Below, piece by piece: positions 45,003 through 54,681 of a DNA stretch of 64,000 nucleotides. The notes below the pieces were generated by a model, which saw nothing but the letters and a program-made list of their open reading frames with translations, was not told the origin of the DNA and did not search any database. The DNA is from Haloimpatiens lingqiaonensis. GTDB taxonomy: Bacteria; Bacillota; Clostridia; Clostridiales; Clostridiaceae. The DNA lies in contig NZ_CABDWS010000001.1 of the NCBI RefSeq assembly GCF_901447495.1, forward strand, positions 1 to 64,000, written 5' to 3'. Both the position numbers and the translations under genes were made by a program. Numbering within the stretch: the stretch's first letter is position 1; the number at the start of each line of letters is the position of its first letter.

Positions 45003-48000
45003 CTAAAACAATTTAATTTGTTCTTCTATTTTAAATCTTGATGCTACAATTACTTCTTCTTCCTCTCCCTTTGTATGTTCACTCCTCAAATACTTAACAC
45101 CACTTTTAAGCTTAGATGGTATAAGATTTAACACATAAATATTATCAAATCTATTGTATATGGAATCTCCACCGAGCCCTGTTAAACATATAAGCTGAGT
45201 ATTACTCTTTTTAGCAATATCAATTAATGGTTTTAAAAGGTGTGCTGAACTTGTTTGAGCAAAAGGGTTATCCATTATAAGCACCTTACCACTTTCTTTT
45301 CTGCTGAATATATCACTTTCATCTTTCCTCATATAGGATAACAGACTTGATAATATTACAAATGCTGATAGGAATCCTTCTCCACCTGAGTTCTTTGAAA
45401 CTTCATCCCAAGTAATCTGCCTTTGCTTATCTTCTTCAATTTTGTATAACTTAATATTTACTGATCCAATTCCAACAACTTCATCATAAAGCTTATTTAT
45501 ATTGATATTATTACTAATAATATCTTCTATATCTTCGTTCTGCTCTAAAGCCTTTATGCTTTGCCCTCTTACCTGCTCGATATATTCCTTTAATCTGATC
45601 TTATAAAGCTCTTTATTTTCATTCCAATCAGAAACCTTTATACTTAGCATCTTTAGCCTTCTGGTTCCAATGGTAATGGATGAATTTTCATCTATCTTTT
45701 CAATATTTTCATGAACATCTTCTACATACTCTAATATGCTCTCTAGTATTTTGCCCTCTTCTTTTTCAATAAGCTCAATATCTGCCAATAGCTTTTCCAT
45801 GATCAGTTCATAGGAATTAGTAATTAAATTCAATTGTTTCTTAAACTCTTTAGGCTTGCTTTTTAAGGCTTTAAGTGTTTGAATTGGCTCTTTAAACAAG
45901 CTTTCATGTTTAAATTCATCCTTTATTTCAATATCAACAACTAAATTAGTAAGATTTTTTTCCTTATTAATTTCTTCATCCTTAATATTATTAAAATCCC
46001 TTTTAAGCCTTCCTATGAAACTATCTAATTGATTTAAGTCTATGTCTACAACCACTTTTTCTATAACATTTAAATCATTAAATTCATTCAAGCTAGTTAA
46101 ATTATTTTCTATTTTAGCTTTTAACTTATTAACCTGAACTTTTTTATTGTTACTTTCATGAATCATTAATTTAAACTTTTCAATTTCCAGCTTAAAATCT
46201 TTTTCTATTAATAAACTCTTATTTTTGGGCTCTTCTCTATCAAATTTATCTTTTAAAAAGCTATATAAATCATCCAACTTGCTTTTTGTAATATTAATAG
46301 CACTATTAAGCTTATTATATTCCTTAAGTAAACTTTTATAGCTATTACTTTCTTTATCCAATTCATCTTTTATTTCGAACTCTTTATGAATATCATAAGT
46401 TTCATTAATATAATCACTTTCACTTACTTTATATTTATCAGCTTTTAAATTAAGTTCTCTTTCAACCTCATTAAACTTTTCAGAAAGAACCTTTATTTTA
46501 TCTCGCAATTCTTTTTCCGTACTTGTAATGTCTTTAGTTAAAGCATAGTATTCAGATAATAAATCCTCTATATCTTTTTCAATTTTAGTTCCAGATCTAT
46601 AAATATTAAAGTTAGAAAGCTCCTTCAAAGCTTTTTCTTCTTTATTAATATAATGATTAATTGAGATGCTACACTCATTTATTTCATTTTCTATCTGATT
46701 TTTTCTATTTTCTCCTTTATCTATTTCATCCTGTATTATCTTTAGCCTTTCCTCAACTCTTTCTAAAGAAATTTTATCCTTCTTATATTGTTCATAAGCT
46801 TCTATAAGCTCTTTAAAAGCTTTTGCCTTAGAACTGTTGCTTTCAATATTCTTCTCTAAAAGCTTTCCTTTTTCTTTATTATTCTTTATTTCATCCTGAA
46901 GACTTAATATACTCTTTTCTAAATTAATTTCTATTTGTCTTAATTCCTGCTCTTCTTCCCCTAGTAGTTTTATTTCTCTTTTTAATACCTCATAGCCTTC
47001 AAGGGTTAATTCTGAATACTTAACTAGATTTCTTTTTTCCTCATAGAAAGCAATATTCTCTTTCTTTTCACCTATCTTAGACTGTACAGCTTCTGCCTCT
47101 TTTTCTTTAGCCGCTATCAATATTAATAGTTCACTTTCATTTAGCAGCTTATTATTAAAGGAAATAAAAAAACTAACTCCATTTAAATTCACAATACCTG
47201 CATTGATATTGTCAATTCCATTTTCAAGGTCCTTCCTGTTAATAATTGATATAGGGAAAGATGTAAAAATATCTAAGCATTCTTTTTCTAGGCTTTCCAA
47301 TTCCTTATCATCCATTACTAAAGAATAGGGAATAAATGGATTATCCTCTACAAGCTTTTTATTCTTCTCTAGGGAATAACCATTTTTCTTCAACCACTCC
47401 ATTCCATAAGTTATACTAATATCCTTCTGTCTAAGCTTTTCTTCAACATCCTTAGGAAGCTCTAGAACTTTTCCAGTTTTAAGCTTTTCAATTTCACTTA
47501 CTATACCCTCAAATTGCCTTTTTAACTTTGTTTCATCTTCCTTTAAGAAGTCTATTTTTCTATCAAAAGCGTTAACTATGCTTTCACCATCAAAAACCTT
47601 ATCTTCTTCTAAATAAACAAACTTAATTATATCCTTTCGTTTCTTTATTTCTTCTTCAGCCTTTTCAAGTTCTAAAGCTTTGTTAGCCAATTTGTTTTTA
47701 ACATCATAGATATTTTGGAAATTTCTTTTTCTTTCACTTTCTTTACTTTTTAATTTTTCTTCATCAGATAATATTTTTTCCACAATACTTTTTCTTTCCT
47801 TATTTAAGGTAAAGATTTCATCATTAATTTCTTTATCAATAACAAGCACTTTCTGATCATCAAAATACCCCTCAATATTTCTAAATAGATTTAACCTATA
47901 ATTTCTATTAAAGCTATCTTCCAATTTACCAAAGGATAGAATCTCCGCTGACAAGCTACCTTTCTTCTCCGTTAAGCCATAATTTTCTTTTCTATTAGTA

Positions 48001-49385
48001 TTAAGTTTATCATTGATATCCTCTTTTTCCTTTACTAAATCCTTCTTCAATTGTACCTTATCTGATTTCTCTATCTTTACAGTATATAGTTCCTTTTGTA
48101 GAATTCCTCTTATAGTAAAACCAAGATTATTAATATACGGTGCACTATCTTCATTCTTTTTATTCAATATACGCAGTTCAGTTTCATACTGCTGTAACTC
48201 TTTTGAAGTATTTTGATACATCCTGTGTATCTTAGCACACTCTAATATATTCCCTTTTCTTATTAAACTATTTTTTCTACCTTCACTTTCATTAAGAAGC
48301 TCCTGCTGGTTTTTAATCTGGTCTTCTAAATTATAAATTTCATCCTGTTTTTTATATATTTTTATTGATTCTTCTTCATATCGAAGCTCTTCTATTTTGT
48401 CATTAAGGCTTTTAGCTAATTCCTCTAATTCCAGTTCTTCCCTTTCTTTATCTTCAAGCTTTTCCTTTAAAAATTCTATTACATTCCCAATATAATTTTT
48501 TATCTCTTCCTTTTTTTCAGCTGTACTAATAAATTCATCGCAGCACATATGTATACCCTTAGATAACTCATTAAATAATTCAAGCTTTGCCTTTTTATCA
48601 ATGTTTGCTTTATTTTGCCTATACTGTTTAATGTATCTATCTAATAATTTTCTATAATTATCAATCCTGTCCTCATCAATTTTTAGCTTATTTTCCACTG
48701 CTGGTAAAAACCATTCTTTAACTAATCCCTTGCTGTCCTTAGCCTTAGTAAAAAGTTCCGATAACCCTGACTCCTTTAAGTTTATCTGCTTAATTATAGT
48801 TTCCCATTCCCTATAATTAATTTTATATTCCTCTAATTTACTAAAATAATTTTTAGTAGTTACAGAGTTATTCATATCATAATAATTAAACTTAAGCTCT
48901 CTATTCTTTTTCAAATTCTCAAATAGATTTTTAGAATTAGCATAGCTCTTTACTACTCTCCTATCAGCTTTCTCATCAATTATAGGAATATTATCAATAT
49001 CATATTCATTTTTATCTCTGTATTCATGAATAAAGTTTATAATGTCCAGCTTTTCTTTTGAATTTTCATCGGAAGCTGCTTCTTTTTTTCTAACCATCAT
49101 ACCTGTTAATAAATAACCTGCTCCATCATCCAGCTTCCATTCAACCAATATGTACGTAGGAGTTCCTGATGTAAAATAACTTTCAAAAGCTCTATCCTTT
49201 GTATTTCTGTATCTTCTATTAACAAAAGGAGCCATAACCATTTGAACAAGTACAGATTTACCTCCACCGTTTCTCAAGTTAAGCATAGTATTTTCGCCAT
49301 TTAAATAAAATTTCTCATCATCTATTTTCATAGTATTGTAATTATAATTTAAATTAACAAACCTAATTTTATGTATTTTACTCAT
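45003..49385 (-). CDS. jetC: Wadjet system SMC-like ATPase JetC
   Basis: A 1460-residue SMC/MukB-like protein. The Walker A motif GGGKS is at residues 40-44, after LNGENTMLNLRN. Long coiled coils follow (about 270-640 and 790-1180), with a hinge-like globular break around 640-790. The ABC signature NSGGEGFLSA is near 1331 and Walker B GKVLIMDNPFA near 1366. In Wadjet, JetC is the loop-extruding motor that brings plasmid DNA to the JetD nuclease. Walker B has Asn where canonical SMCs have the catalytic Glu. It overlaps jetB by eight bases and ends the jetD-A-B-C operon. Confidence 0.88.
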   Translation of the reverse strand: MSKIHKIRFVNLNYNYNTMKIDDEKFYLNGENTMLNLRNGGGKSVLVQMVMAPFVNRRYRNTKDRAFESYFTSGTPTYILVEWKLDDGAGYLLTGMMVRKKEAASDENSKEKLDIINFIHEYRDKNEYDIDNIPIIDEKADRRVVKSYANSKNLFENLKKNRELKFNYYDMNNSVTTKNYFSKLEEYKINYREWETIIKQINLKESGLSELFTKAKDSKGLVKEWFLPAVENKLKIDEDRIDNYRKLLDRYIKQYRQNKANIDKKAKLELFNELSKGIHMCCDEFISTAEKKEEIKNYIGNVIEFLKEKLEDKEREELELEELAKSLNDKIEELRYEEESIKIYKKQDEIYNLEDQIKNQQELLNESEGRKNSLIRKGNILECAKIHRMYQNTSKELQQYETELRILNKKNEDSAPYINNLGFTIRGILQKELYTVKIEKSDKVQLKKDLVKEKEDINDKLNTNRKENYGLTEKKGSLSAEILSFGKLEDSFNRNYRLNLFRNIEGYFDDQKVLVIDKEINDEIFTLNKERKSIVEKILSDEEKLKSKESERKRNFQNIYDVKNKLANKALELEKAEEEIKKRKDIIKFVYLEEDKVFDGESIVNAFDRKIDFLKEDETKLKRQFEGIVSEIEKLKTGKVLELPKDVEEKLRQKDISITYGMEWLKKNGYSLEKNKKLVEDNPFIPYSLVMDDKELESLEKECLDIFTSFPISIINRKDLENGIDNINAGIVNLNGVSFFISFNNKLLNESELLILIAAKEKEAEAVQSKIGEKKENIAFYEEKRNLVKYSELTLEGYEVLKREIKLLGEEEQELRQIEINLEKSILSLQDEIKNNKEKGKLLEKNIESNSSKAKAFKELIEAYEQYKKDKISLERVEERLKIIQDEIDKGENRKNQIENEINECSISINHYINKEEKALKELSNFNIYRSGTKIEKDIEDLLSEYYALTKDITSTEKELRDKIKVLSEKFNEVERELNLKADKYKVSESDYINETYDIHKEFEIKDELDKESNSYKSLLKEYNKLNSAINITKSKLDDLYSFLKDKFDREEPKNKSLLIEKDFKLEIEKFKLMIHESNNKKVQVNKLKAKIENNLTSLNEFNDLNVIEKVVVDIDLNQLDSFIGRLKRDFNNIKDEEINKEKNLTNLVVDIEIKDEFKHESLFKEPIQTLKALKSKPKEFKKQLNLITNSYELIMEKLLADIELIEKEEGKILESILEYVEDVHENIEKIDENSSITIGTRRLKMLSIKVSDWNENKELYKIRLKEYIEQVRGQSIKALEQNEDIEDIISNNININKLYDEVVGIGSVNIKLYKIEEDKQRQITWDEVSKNSGGEGFLSAFVILSSLLSYMRKDESDIFSRKESGKVLIMDNPFAQTSSAHLLKPLIDIAKKSNTQLICLTGLGGDSIYNRFDNIYVLNLIPSKLKSGVKYLRSEHTKGEEEEVIVASRFKIEEQIKLF

Positions 49386-50085
49386 TTATCTCTTCTCCTA
49401 AAGCTTTTAATACTCTATTGTAATTATTCTTATTTAACAGATTCCAGTCCATAAAACTATCCAGCTTTTTAGTGGTTTTAATCATATCGTCGCCCTTAAT
49501 ATAATATATTAACCCCTGACTATCCAAGAAATCTAAAATTGTATTTATAAAACCTTCCTTTGTTGTCTTGGAGGTACTTTTGCTATCACTACTTTTTAAA
49601 GCCTCAAATCTTTCAAGTATATTTTCAAAGGCAATTCCACTTTCCGCATTATCAACTGCTCTTTCAATTCCATCCTTTAATCTATCAGTGATAATATTCA
49701 AAAATTCACCAACTTTAATATACTCCCTGGACTTGCTTGAAATACTTTGAGAGCTATAAAACTCAACTAAAAGAGTTAATATGACAAATTGAGATAAATA
49801 ATAATCCTTATCATTTGCTCCAGATTTACATAATGCTTTTTTAAGCTCCCCTTTTGAATATCCTATAAAGTCATTATCTTCCTTAGGTATCAGATATACT
49901 ATTCCACCATACTTTTTAACATAGCATTCTGACGCCTCCCCCATCTCTTTAACAAGCTCCGTTACATTCTCATTTTCAGAATAATTCTTGTAAAGCTCTT
50001 CTACATCTTCTTTCAGCTCACCATGCTTTAATAAATAGTAAAATATTTTATTGCTAAGCTTAATTTCTTCAGTAGTATATGCCAT
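49378..50085 (-). CDS. jetB: Wadjet system MukE-like subunit JetB
   Basis: A 235-residue all-helical, winged-helix-like protein (MAYTTEEIKLSNKIFYYLLKHGEL...) in the position of JetB, the MukE/kite-like partner of the kleisin JetA. It shares one base with the end of jetA (start at 50085) and eight with jetC. It resembles the DUF6063 group found in type II-like Wadjet operons, a recollection that needs an HMM search. The call rests mainly on operon order, size and fold prediction. Confidence 0.72.
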   Translation of the reverse strand: MAYTTEEIKLSNKIFYYLLKHGELKEDVEELYKNYSENENVTELVKEMGEASECYVKKYGGIVYLIPKEDNDFIGYSKGELKKALCKSGANDKDYYLSQFVILTLLVEFYSSQSISSKSREYIKVGEFLNIITDRLKDGIERAVDNAESGIAFENILERFEALKSSDSKSTSKTTKEGFINTILDFLDSQGLIYYIKGDDMIKTTKKLDSFMDWNLLNKNNYNRVLKALGEEINE

Positions 50086-51722
50086 TATAACCTCAAGCCT
50101 CCTATCTTTGTAATCTCAATAGAAATATCTGAGCATATGAAGTTTTTTATATCTCCATTTTCATTAAGTAATCCCTCTAATTTAACTTCCTCACTATCCA
50201 GTATCTTTTCAACTTTTATTTTTGCTATGTTTTTAAAACTTTTATTTCCATCTATAATTTCTAAAATACTCTTATTAAGTTGAAATTCTATTTCACCAGA
50301 TTCAATAGAGTTTTTTCTTTCTTCTCTTATGTCATCTATATCTATAACTCTATTTTTAAGCATTTCAATAATAACTTCTCTAAATATTTCCACTGTTGGA
50401 ATTAAAGTATTCATTAATATGTTACTTTCTTTTATTAGAGAATTAATTTCCCCTAAAGAAATTTTACTTCTTTCAACGGCTAACTCCAAAAGTAATTCTA
50501 TTACCTCTTTATACTTATTTAGTCTTTCTAACCTTTTCCTGTTTTCAGCTTCAATTACTTCATCCTCATCAATGGCAAGTTCCTCATCCTCTTCAACTTG
50601 ATTTTTTCTAATAATCGTTTGATATTCTAATGCTTTATTTATGTTATAAAATTTGTGGGGCTTCATTTTAAATAGTGGTCTAAAAAATATATCAATATCT
50701 TCTAGTTTCTCTGGACTCTCTAGTATTTTATCATAAACCTCTGTCTTAAAATTAAATCTTTCAATCAAAGACATTTTCGAGATATTCTCAAGTTCCCTTC
50801 CATAAACATCCTTCAAATCAAAATGCTTTTTCAGCACCTTCTGATCCTCATCGATAGTCCTGCTTAAATACTTCTCTATTATCTTTAAATTATTAAGGTT
50901 TTCTTCTTCCTCTTTATTTAACTCTTTAATGTGTATATCATAGTCAATGAACTCATTAATCTTTTCATTTACCATCTCTCTATGAATAAGAAACTGTTTT
51001 TTAGTATTATTTAAAATTTCTAAATTTCCTTCCATCATAGACTTATAGTCTTCTGCTGAATAGGAAAGAGGGTTTTCTCTTATTTTCCTTATGGCATTCT
51101 CCATGCTTTGAACTCTTATTCTAAGCATATTAAATATATTTTTAATATCATCCACTGCCTTATCATAAGATGCTTTTTCTAAATGCATTTTAAATACAAT
51201 TTCATGAATAGTAATTTTTAAATTTTCCTCAATTTCTAAGGTAGATAACAGCAGTGAGTATCCATCATCTGTTAATGAATATGACACCCTTCTTACACCA
51301 TCAATATATTCCATTTTGTTTTTAATAAAGCTTATATTAATATCCCTGTATTGCCCTTCCTTAAAGTTGTAGGCTTTAAAATACATTGCATTACCTTCAT
51401 CACATAAAATGGCATTCACTATAAACTCCCCTAAATTCTTGCACTCCTCATAGGTTATACCCTTTTTAAAATGAAGATTGTTAACCTCATCAATAAAGGC
51501 TGCTATATGGTCAATAGTACATATTTCTTCCTTCAAAGATTGTTCCATTATGTAAAGCAATATTGAAAATATTAAATTATCCTGTTCATAACCTTCTTCA
51601 AAACCATACTTTTTCCAAGTGCCCTTAGCTATACTATTTCTAAAAAGCAACGCGTATGCCCCAATCTTTTTCATTCTTATATGTTGTACATCTAAAAAAC
51701 TTAAATCCATTTTCTCCTCCAA
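50085..51722 (-). CDS. jetA: Wadjet system kleisin-like subunit JetA
   Basis: A 545-residue mostly helical protein with a winged-helix-like N terminus, a central coiled coil (about residues 200-300) and an acidic linker DEDEVIEAENRKRLERL. This is the layout of MukF/JetA kleisins, which bridge the JetC heads. It resembles the JetA/DUF5716 group (to be confirmed). It directly abuts jetD (stop at 51723) and overlaps jetB by one base, so the four products are likely made in coupled amounts. Confidence 0.75.
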   Translation of the reverse strand: MEEKMDLSFLDVQHIRMKKIGAYALLFRNSIAKGTWKKYGFEEGYEQDNLIFSILLYIMEQSLKEEICTIDHIAAFIDEVNNLHFKKGITYEECKNLGEFIVNAILCDEGNAMYFKAYNFKEGQYRDINISFIKNKMEYIDGVRRVSYSLTDDGYSLLLSTLEIEENLKITIHEIVFKMHLEKASYDKAVDDIKNIFNMLRIRVQSMENAIRKIRENPLSYSAEDYKSMMEGNLEILNNTKKQFLIHREMVNEKINEFIDYDIHIKELNKEEEENLNNLKIIEKYLSRTIDEDQKVLKKHFDLKDVYGRELENISKMSLIERFNFKTEVYDKILESPEKLEDIDIFFRPLFKMKPHKFYNINKALEYQTIIRKNQVEEDEELAIDEDEVIEAENRKRLERLNKYKEVIELLLELAVERSKISLGEINSLIKESNILMNTLIPTVEIFREVIIEMLKNRVIDIDDIREERKNSIESGEIEFQLNKSILEIIDGNKSFKNIAKIKVEKILDSEEVKLEGLLNENGDIKNFICSDISIEITKIGGLRL

Positions 51723-52730
51723 CTATAAATCTATAATACTAACTATCTCCTGCGGTATATATACATCATTTTTTAATATTTCTTCTATTTTAGTTCTGTA
51801 TTCCTCATCAAATTCTCTTAGAAATATCTGGCTAATATTTTTATTCTGACCCTCTTTAGTCTTTGGTAAACATATTGATTCAATTTTAGCCTTGTCAATC
51901 ATCCTTTTATATCCACTTATAAATGGAATAATATTATATTCTTCGCTAAACAGCTTATATAAACCTTCATATATAATAATTCCTTCATAATCTAAATCAC
52001 CAAAGTATAATATTTTATTTCTACTATCTGAAACATAATCTTCAACGGATATCTTATAATCATTAAAAGCTTTATTAATATTTTTACCTCCACCATATAT
52101 TAAAGTGCCAATATTTTCTCCAAAAATATTATCTCCGCCACTAATTAAATGTCTCCTCATCGTATAATAAGTGTCTTTATTTTCTATAATTAAAACCTTT
52201 TGTGGTGTTTCTTTATATTTTGAATAATATGCCAAAGGTTCAGAAGTATCATAATAATTTAGTTCTTTTAAATCAATTCCTAAATTTTTTAAAATAGTTT
52301 TTCCCCCTTCCTTTTGCAAAAACTTCTCCCTTCCCCATATTTGAAAGGATCTTTCATTCATAGAAATGGGTTTACTTAATAACCACTGCTTATTAGTTAT
52401 AAAATCATTTAATTTAAGAATATATTCTCTATGTTCCTTATACTTTTCTAAATGATTTTTATAATATTCAATACTGAATTTAGTTGATAGTTTATAATTT
52501 ATTTCATCAAGAATCTCACTATTATCTTTATTTTTCTCCAATATCCTATATTTTTTATATAGCGTTGGCTTTTTACCATTTCCACCGCTATTCTTCACCG
52601 GCAAAAGTCTTTCCTCTTTTATTAAATCAGCTACTACCTTGCATAATTCTTCATAGGATTCTGTTTTATATATTTCATCAATTTTATCCAATTCTATAAC
52701 TTTCTTACTATAACTATCTATATCTTTCAT
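51723..52730 (-). CDS. jetD: Wadjet system TOPRIM nuclease JetD
   Basis: A 335-residue protein with a C-terminal TOPRIM domain: the catalytic Glu in VLIIENKDTYYT (E183) and the DxD in ILYFGDLDYEG (D245, D247). JetD is the nuclease that cleaves DNA once JetC has extruded it. The N-terminal 170 residues are winged-helix-like, as in the DUF3322/DUF2220 JetD group. It is the first gene of this operon (order D-A-B-C, unlike the A-B-C-D of the type first studied). AGAGGTGTAGG precedes the ATG, and a sigma-A-like promoter lies at 52768-52795. Confidence 0.85.
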   Translation of the reverse strand: MKDIDSYSKKVIELDKIDEIYKTESYEELCKVVADLIKEERLLPVKNSGGNGKKPTLYKKYRILEKNKDNSEILDEINYKLSTKFSIEYYKNHLEKYKEHREYILKLNDFITNKQWLLSKPISMNERSFQIWGREKFLQKEGGKTILKNLGIDLKELNYYDTSEPLAYYSKYKETPQKVLIIENKDTYYTMRRHLISGGDNIFGENIGTLIYGGGKNINKAFNDYKISVEDYVSDSRNKILYFGDLDYEGIIIYEGLYKLFSEEYNIIPFISGYKRMIDKAKIESICLPKTKEGQNKNISQIFLREFDEEYRTKIEEILKNDVYIPQEIVSIIDL

Positions 52731-52767
52731 CCTACACCTCTAATTATTGTTTCATTCCTTTATTAAT

Positions 52768-52795
52768 ATTTTATCATAACTCTTTGTAAGCGCAA
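52768..52795 (-). promoter_or_regulatory. Sigma-A-like promoter of the Wadjet operon
   Basis: On the minus strand TTGCGC (52790-52795) and TAAAAT (52768-52773), with a 16-base spacer, lie about 38 bases before the jetD start. Confidence 0.5.
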
Positions 52796-52835
52796 AAAAT
52801 TCCTGTATAGTATTTAAAAATATTTTTTATAAAAT

Positions 52836-52876
52836 AAATCCAGCAATCAAGCAGTAGATGCCTAATTACTGGATTT
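52836..52876 (-). terminator. Terminator downstream of the EFR1-type gene
   Basis: AAATCCAGCAAT (52836-52847) pairs with ATTACTGGATTT (52865-52876) with one mismatch and a 17-base loop. It insulates the Wadjet promoter from the upstream gene. Confidence 0.65.
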
Positions 52877-52956
52877 TATTACAATTCTCTTTTACCATAA
52901 ATATTTTTATTTTATAGCCTTAATTATTTAAAGTAATCACCATATACCAGATAGCA

Positions 52957-53796
52957 TCACCAAAATATCTCTGGTTCTCGTCTACATTCAAATTTAATTT
53001 CTAACTCATGTTTATGCTTTAAATAGCCTATATAGTCAAAATATTTTGCCCCCACAGGGCATTTTTTAATGCAGGCACAGCATTTAATACAAATGCCATT
53101 TAATCTAGTCACATCTTGAAAATCAATAGATCCCATAGGACAAATTCTTGCACAAAGCTTACAATTTATACAGCTATCCTTTGTTTTGGGCTGAACCCTT
53201 CTTATATCAATAGCATTACCTTTTTCATCCTTTGGCATATAATACTTTCTATAAGGTTTAATCCCTTTTACAAATACAGTTTCAATTTCATTTCCATCTA
53301 TAATTTTTTTATATACCTTATTATATATTTTATCAGCAAAATAACTCACCAATTCCATATCCTTTTGGTCTGGTCTATTTTTAGCTAAGGTATTAGAAAA
53401 AGCATGTTCTCCGATAAATGCAGCCCCTGCTATAACTCTAAACCCATCCCATTCTAGTATATCTTTTAGTTCTATTAATGCATCATCATAATTCCTATTT
53501 CCATAAACCACCACCGAAATTGCCAATGCCCCGTTACCAATAATGGACTTTAAATACTTTGTTAGCACATTAGGCACCCTTCCCGCATAAACCGGAACTC
53601 CTATAATAAGGATATCATCCTTTGAAAATTCTACTGTCTTTTGCCTTTCCTGTAGCAATGTGAAATCTATAATATTTATATGTTCTTTTTCTTCTTTTAA
53701 TCCTATGTTTTCCCAAAGCTTCTTTGCTATGCCACATACAACTTTTTCTGTTGTACCTGTAGCACTAAAATACATGGCATTTAATTTATAAGACAA
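52957..53796 (-). CDS. EFR1-type flavodoxin-ferredoxin fusion
   Basis: A 279-residue protein. The N-terminal flavodoxin-like domain has the phosphate-binding loop YFSATGTTEKV (residues 9-19) and ILIIGVPVYAGRVPN. The C-terminal part has two [4Fe-4S] motifs, CINCKLCARICPMGSI and CIKCCACIKKCPVGA. Such EFR1-family proteins are single-electron carriers common in anaerobes, with unknown partners. The start is TTG at 53796 behind AGGGGG. It is not obviously linked to the Wadjet operon or to motility and is separated from both by terminators. Confidence 0.87.
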   Translation of the reverse strand: MSYKLNAMYFSATGTTEKVVCGIAKKLWENIGLKEEKEHINIIDFTLLQERQKTVEFSKDDILIIGVPVYAGRVPNVLTKYLKSIIGNGALAISVVVYGNRNYDDALIELKDILEWDGFRVIAGAAFIGEHAFSNTLAKNRPDQKDMELVSYFADKIYNKVYKKIIDGNEIETVFVKGIKPYRKYYMPKDEKGNAIDIRRVQPKTKDSCINCKLCARICPMGSIDFQDVTRLNGICIKCCACIKKCPVGAKYFDYIGYLKHKHELEIKFECRREPEIFW

Positions 53797-54133
53797 ATAG
53801 GCAACCCCCTAACAAATACATCATTTTCTACTTCCATAAATTTTCTAAGATAACAAAATATATTATCCTCAATTCAAATTATATCATAGAATATAATGTA
53901 AAAATAATACGTATCTAAAGTAAGTATTTTCTCAAGTAATATCAGCAGCATAAAAACCTCCCATAGATTAAGCTCCAGTTTACTTTATCTATGAGAGGTT
54001 TGTATTTTAATTATATATTTGGTAAAATTTACTCACCAGGAGTCTTGACAAAAAAAGGATGTAGCGGAGCGGAAGACTTTTTTTGTTTGCTAAAAATTTA
54101 AGCATAAGACAGTAACTGTTTGCTATCTTATGC
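53797..54133. other. 337-bp gap: repeat copy A and the doc terminator
   Basis: AT-rich spacer (53797-53918), then one full copy of the two-hairpin repeat (53919-54092), then the terminator of the toxin gene (54099-54136). No ORF with a credible start is visible. Confidence 0.8.
53919..54092 (+). repeat. Two-hairpin repeat, copy A (174 bp)
   Basis: Copy A matches copy B (54868-55041) over its full length with about a dozen differences. Hairpin 1 is AAACCTCCCATAGATTAAG pairing with CTTTATCTATGAGAGGTTT. Hairpin 2 is ACAAAAAAAG / CTTTTTTTGT around a GC-rich core GATGTAGCGGAGCGGAAGA. There are no terminal inverted repeats and no obvious target duplication. Confidence 0.85.
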
Positions 54134-54136
54134 TTA
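54099..54136 (-). terminator. Terminator of the doc gene
   Basis: TAAGCATAAGA (54099-54109) and TCTTATGCTTA (54126-54136) form a perfect 11-bp stem that includes the doc stop codon. On the minus strand it is followed by AATTTTTA. Confidence 0.8.
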
Positions 54137-54511
54137 AATACTATGTTTTAATATCCACTGTTTTATGGCATCTTTAGAAAAAGATCCATTGGCTACATTA
54201 AGTCCAAATTCAATCAATTCTGTTTGAGAAAATTTTAAGTTAATTTTATTCATTTTACATAATACACCCATAACTATAGTTCCAACTCTTTTATTGCCAT
54301 CTTTAAATCCATGGTTATTTATAAGTGAATACGTTAATGCTGCTATTTTATCTTCTGTAGTTTTGTTTAAATCTTCACCAGCAAAGGTTAAAAATGGAGT
54401 TTCTAATGCACTCTCTATTAAAGACATGTTATTAATTCCTGTTTTTCCTCCATGTTTTGAAATTGTTTGGTTATGAATATACATTAAAACTTCTAAGCTT
54501 ATCATCTTCAT
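54134..54511 (-). CDS. doc: Death-on-curing (Doc) toxin, Fic-fold
   Basis: A 125-residue Doc-family protein. The Fic motif is HGFKDGNKRVG (H67-G77), matching the Doc version H-x-F-x-D-A/G-N-K-R. Doc toxins phosphorylate elongation factor Tu and stop translation; the conserved histidine is present. Upstream partner: a small antitoxin-like gene whose end overlaps this ATG (54508-54511), the usual toxin-antitoxin layout. Confidence 0.9.
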   Translation of the reverse strand: MKMISLEVLMYIHNQTISKHGGKTGINNMSLIESALETPFLTFAGEDLNKTTEDKIAALTYSLINNHGFKDGNKRVGTIVMGVLCKMNKINLKFSQTELIEFGLNVANGSFSKDAIKQWILKHSI

Positions 54512-54681
54512 TTAGCTAACTCCTTTAGAGCTATGTCATTTTCTTTTATAAATTCATCAACTAACTTTTTATGCTCTTTATTATTTTTTTCTTTTAGATA
54601 TTCTGCAAAATCTATAACTTCCGATAACATATCTTCGGACATATCCTTTGATATTTCTATAAGTTTTTTTGCTAAAGACAT
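54508..54681 (-). CDS. Small antitoxin (DUF2281-like) paired with Doc
   Basis: A 57-residue acidic helical protein, MSLAKKLIEISKDMSEDMLSEVIDFAEYLKEKNNKEHKK..., ending LKELAK. The N-terminal pattern (xxLxEhhpxhspEhhpEVhDFhpaLK) is that of DUF2281/AbrB-like or Phd-like antitoxins found next to Doc and PIN toxins. The ATG at 54681 has AAGGAGTG upstream, so the longer frame to 54717 is rejected. Antitoxin-first order with a four-base overlap supports the pairing. Confidence 0.8.
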   Translation of the reverse strand: MSLAKKLIEISKDMSEDMLSEVIDFAEYLKEKNNKEHKKLVDEFIKENDIALKELAK

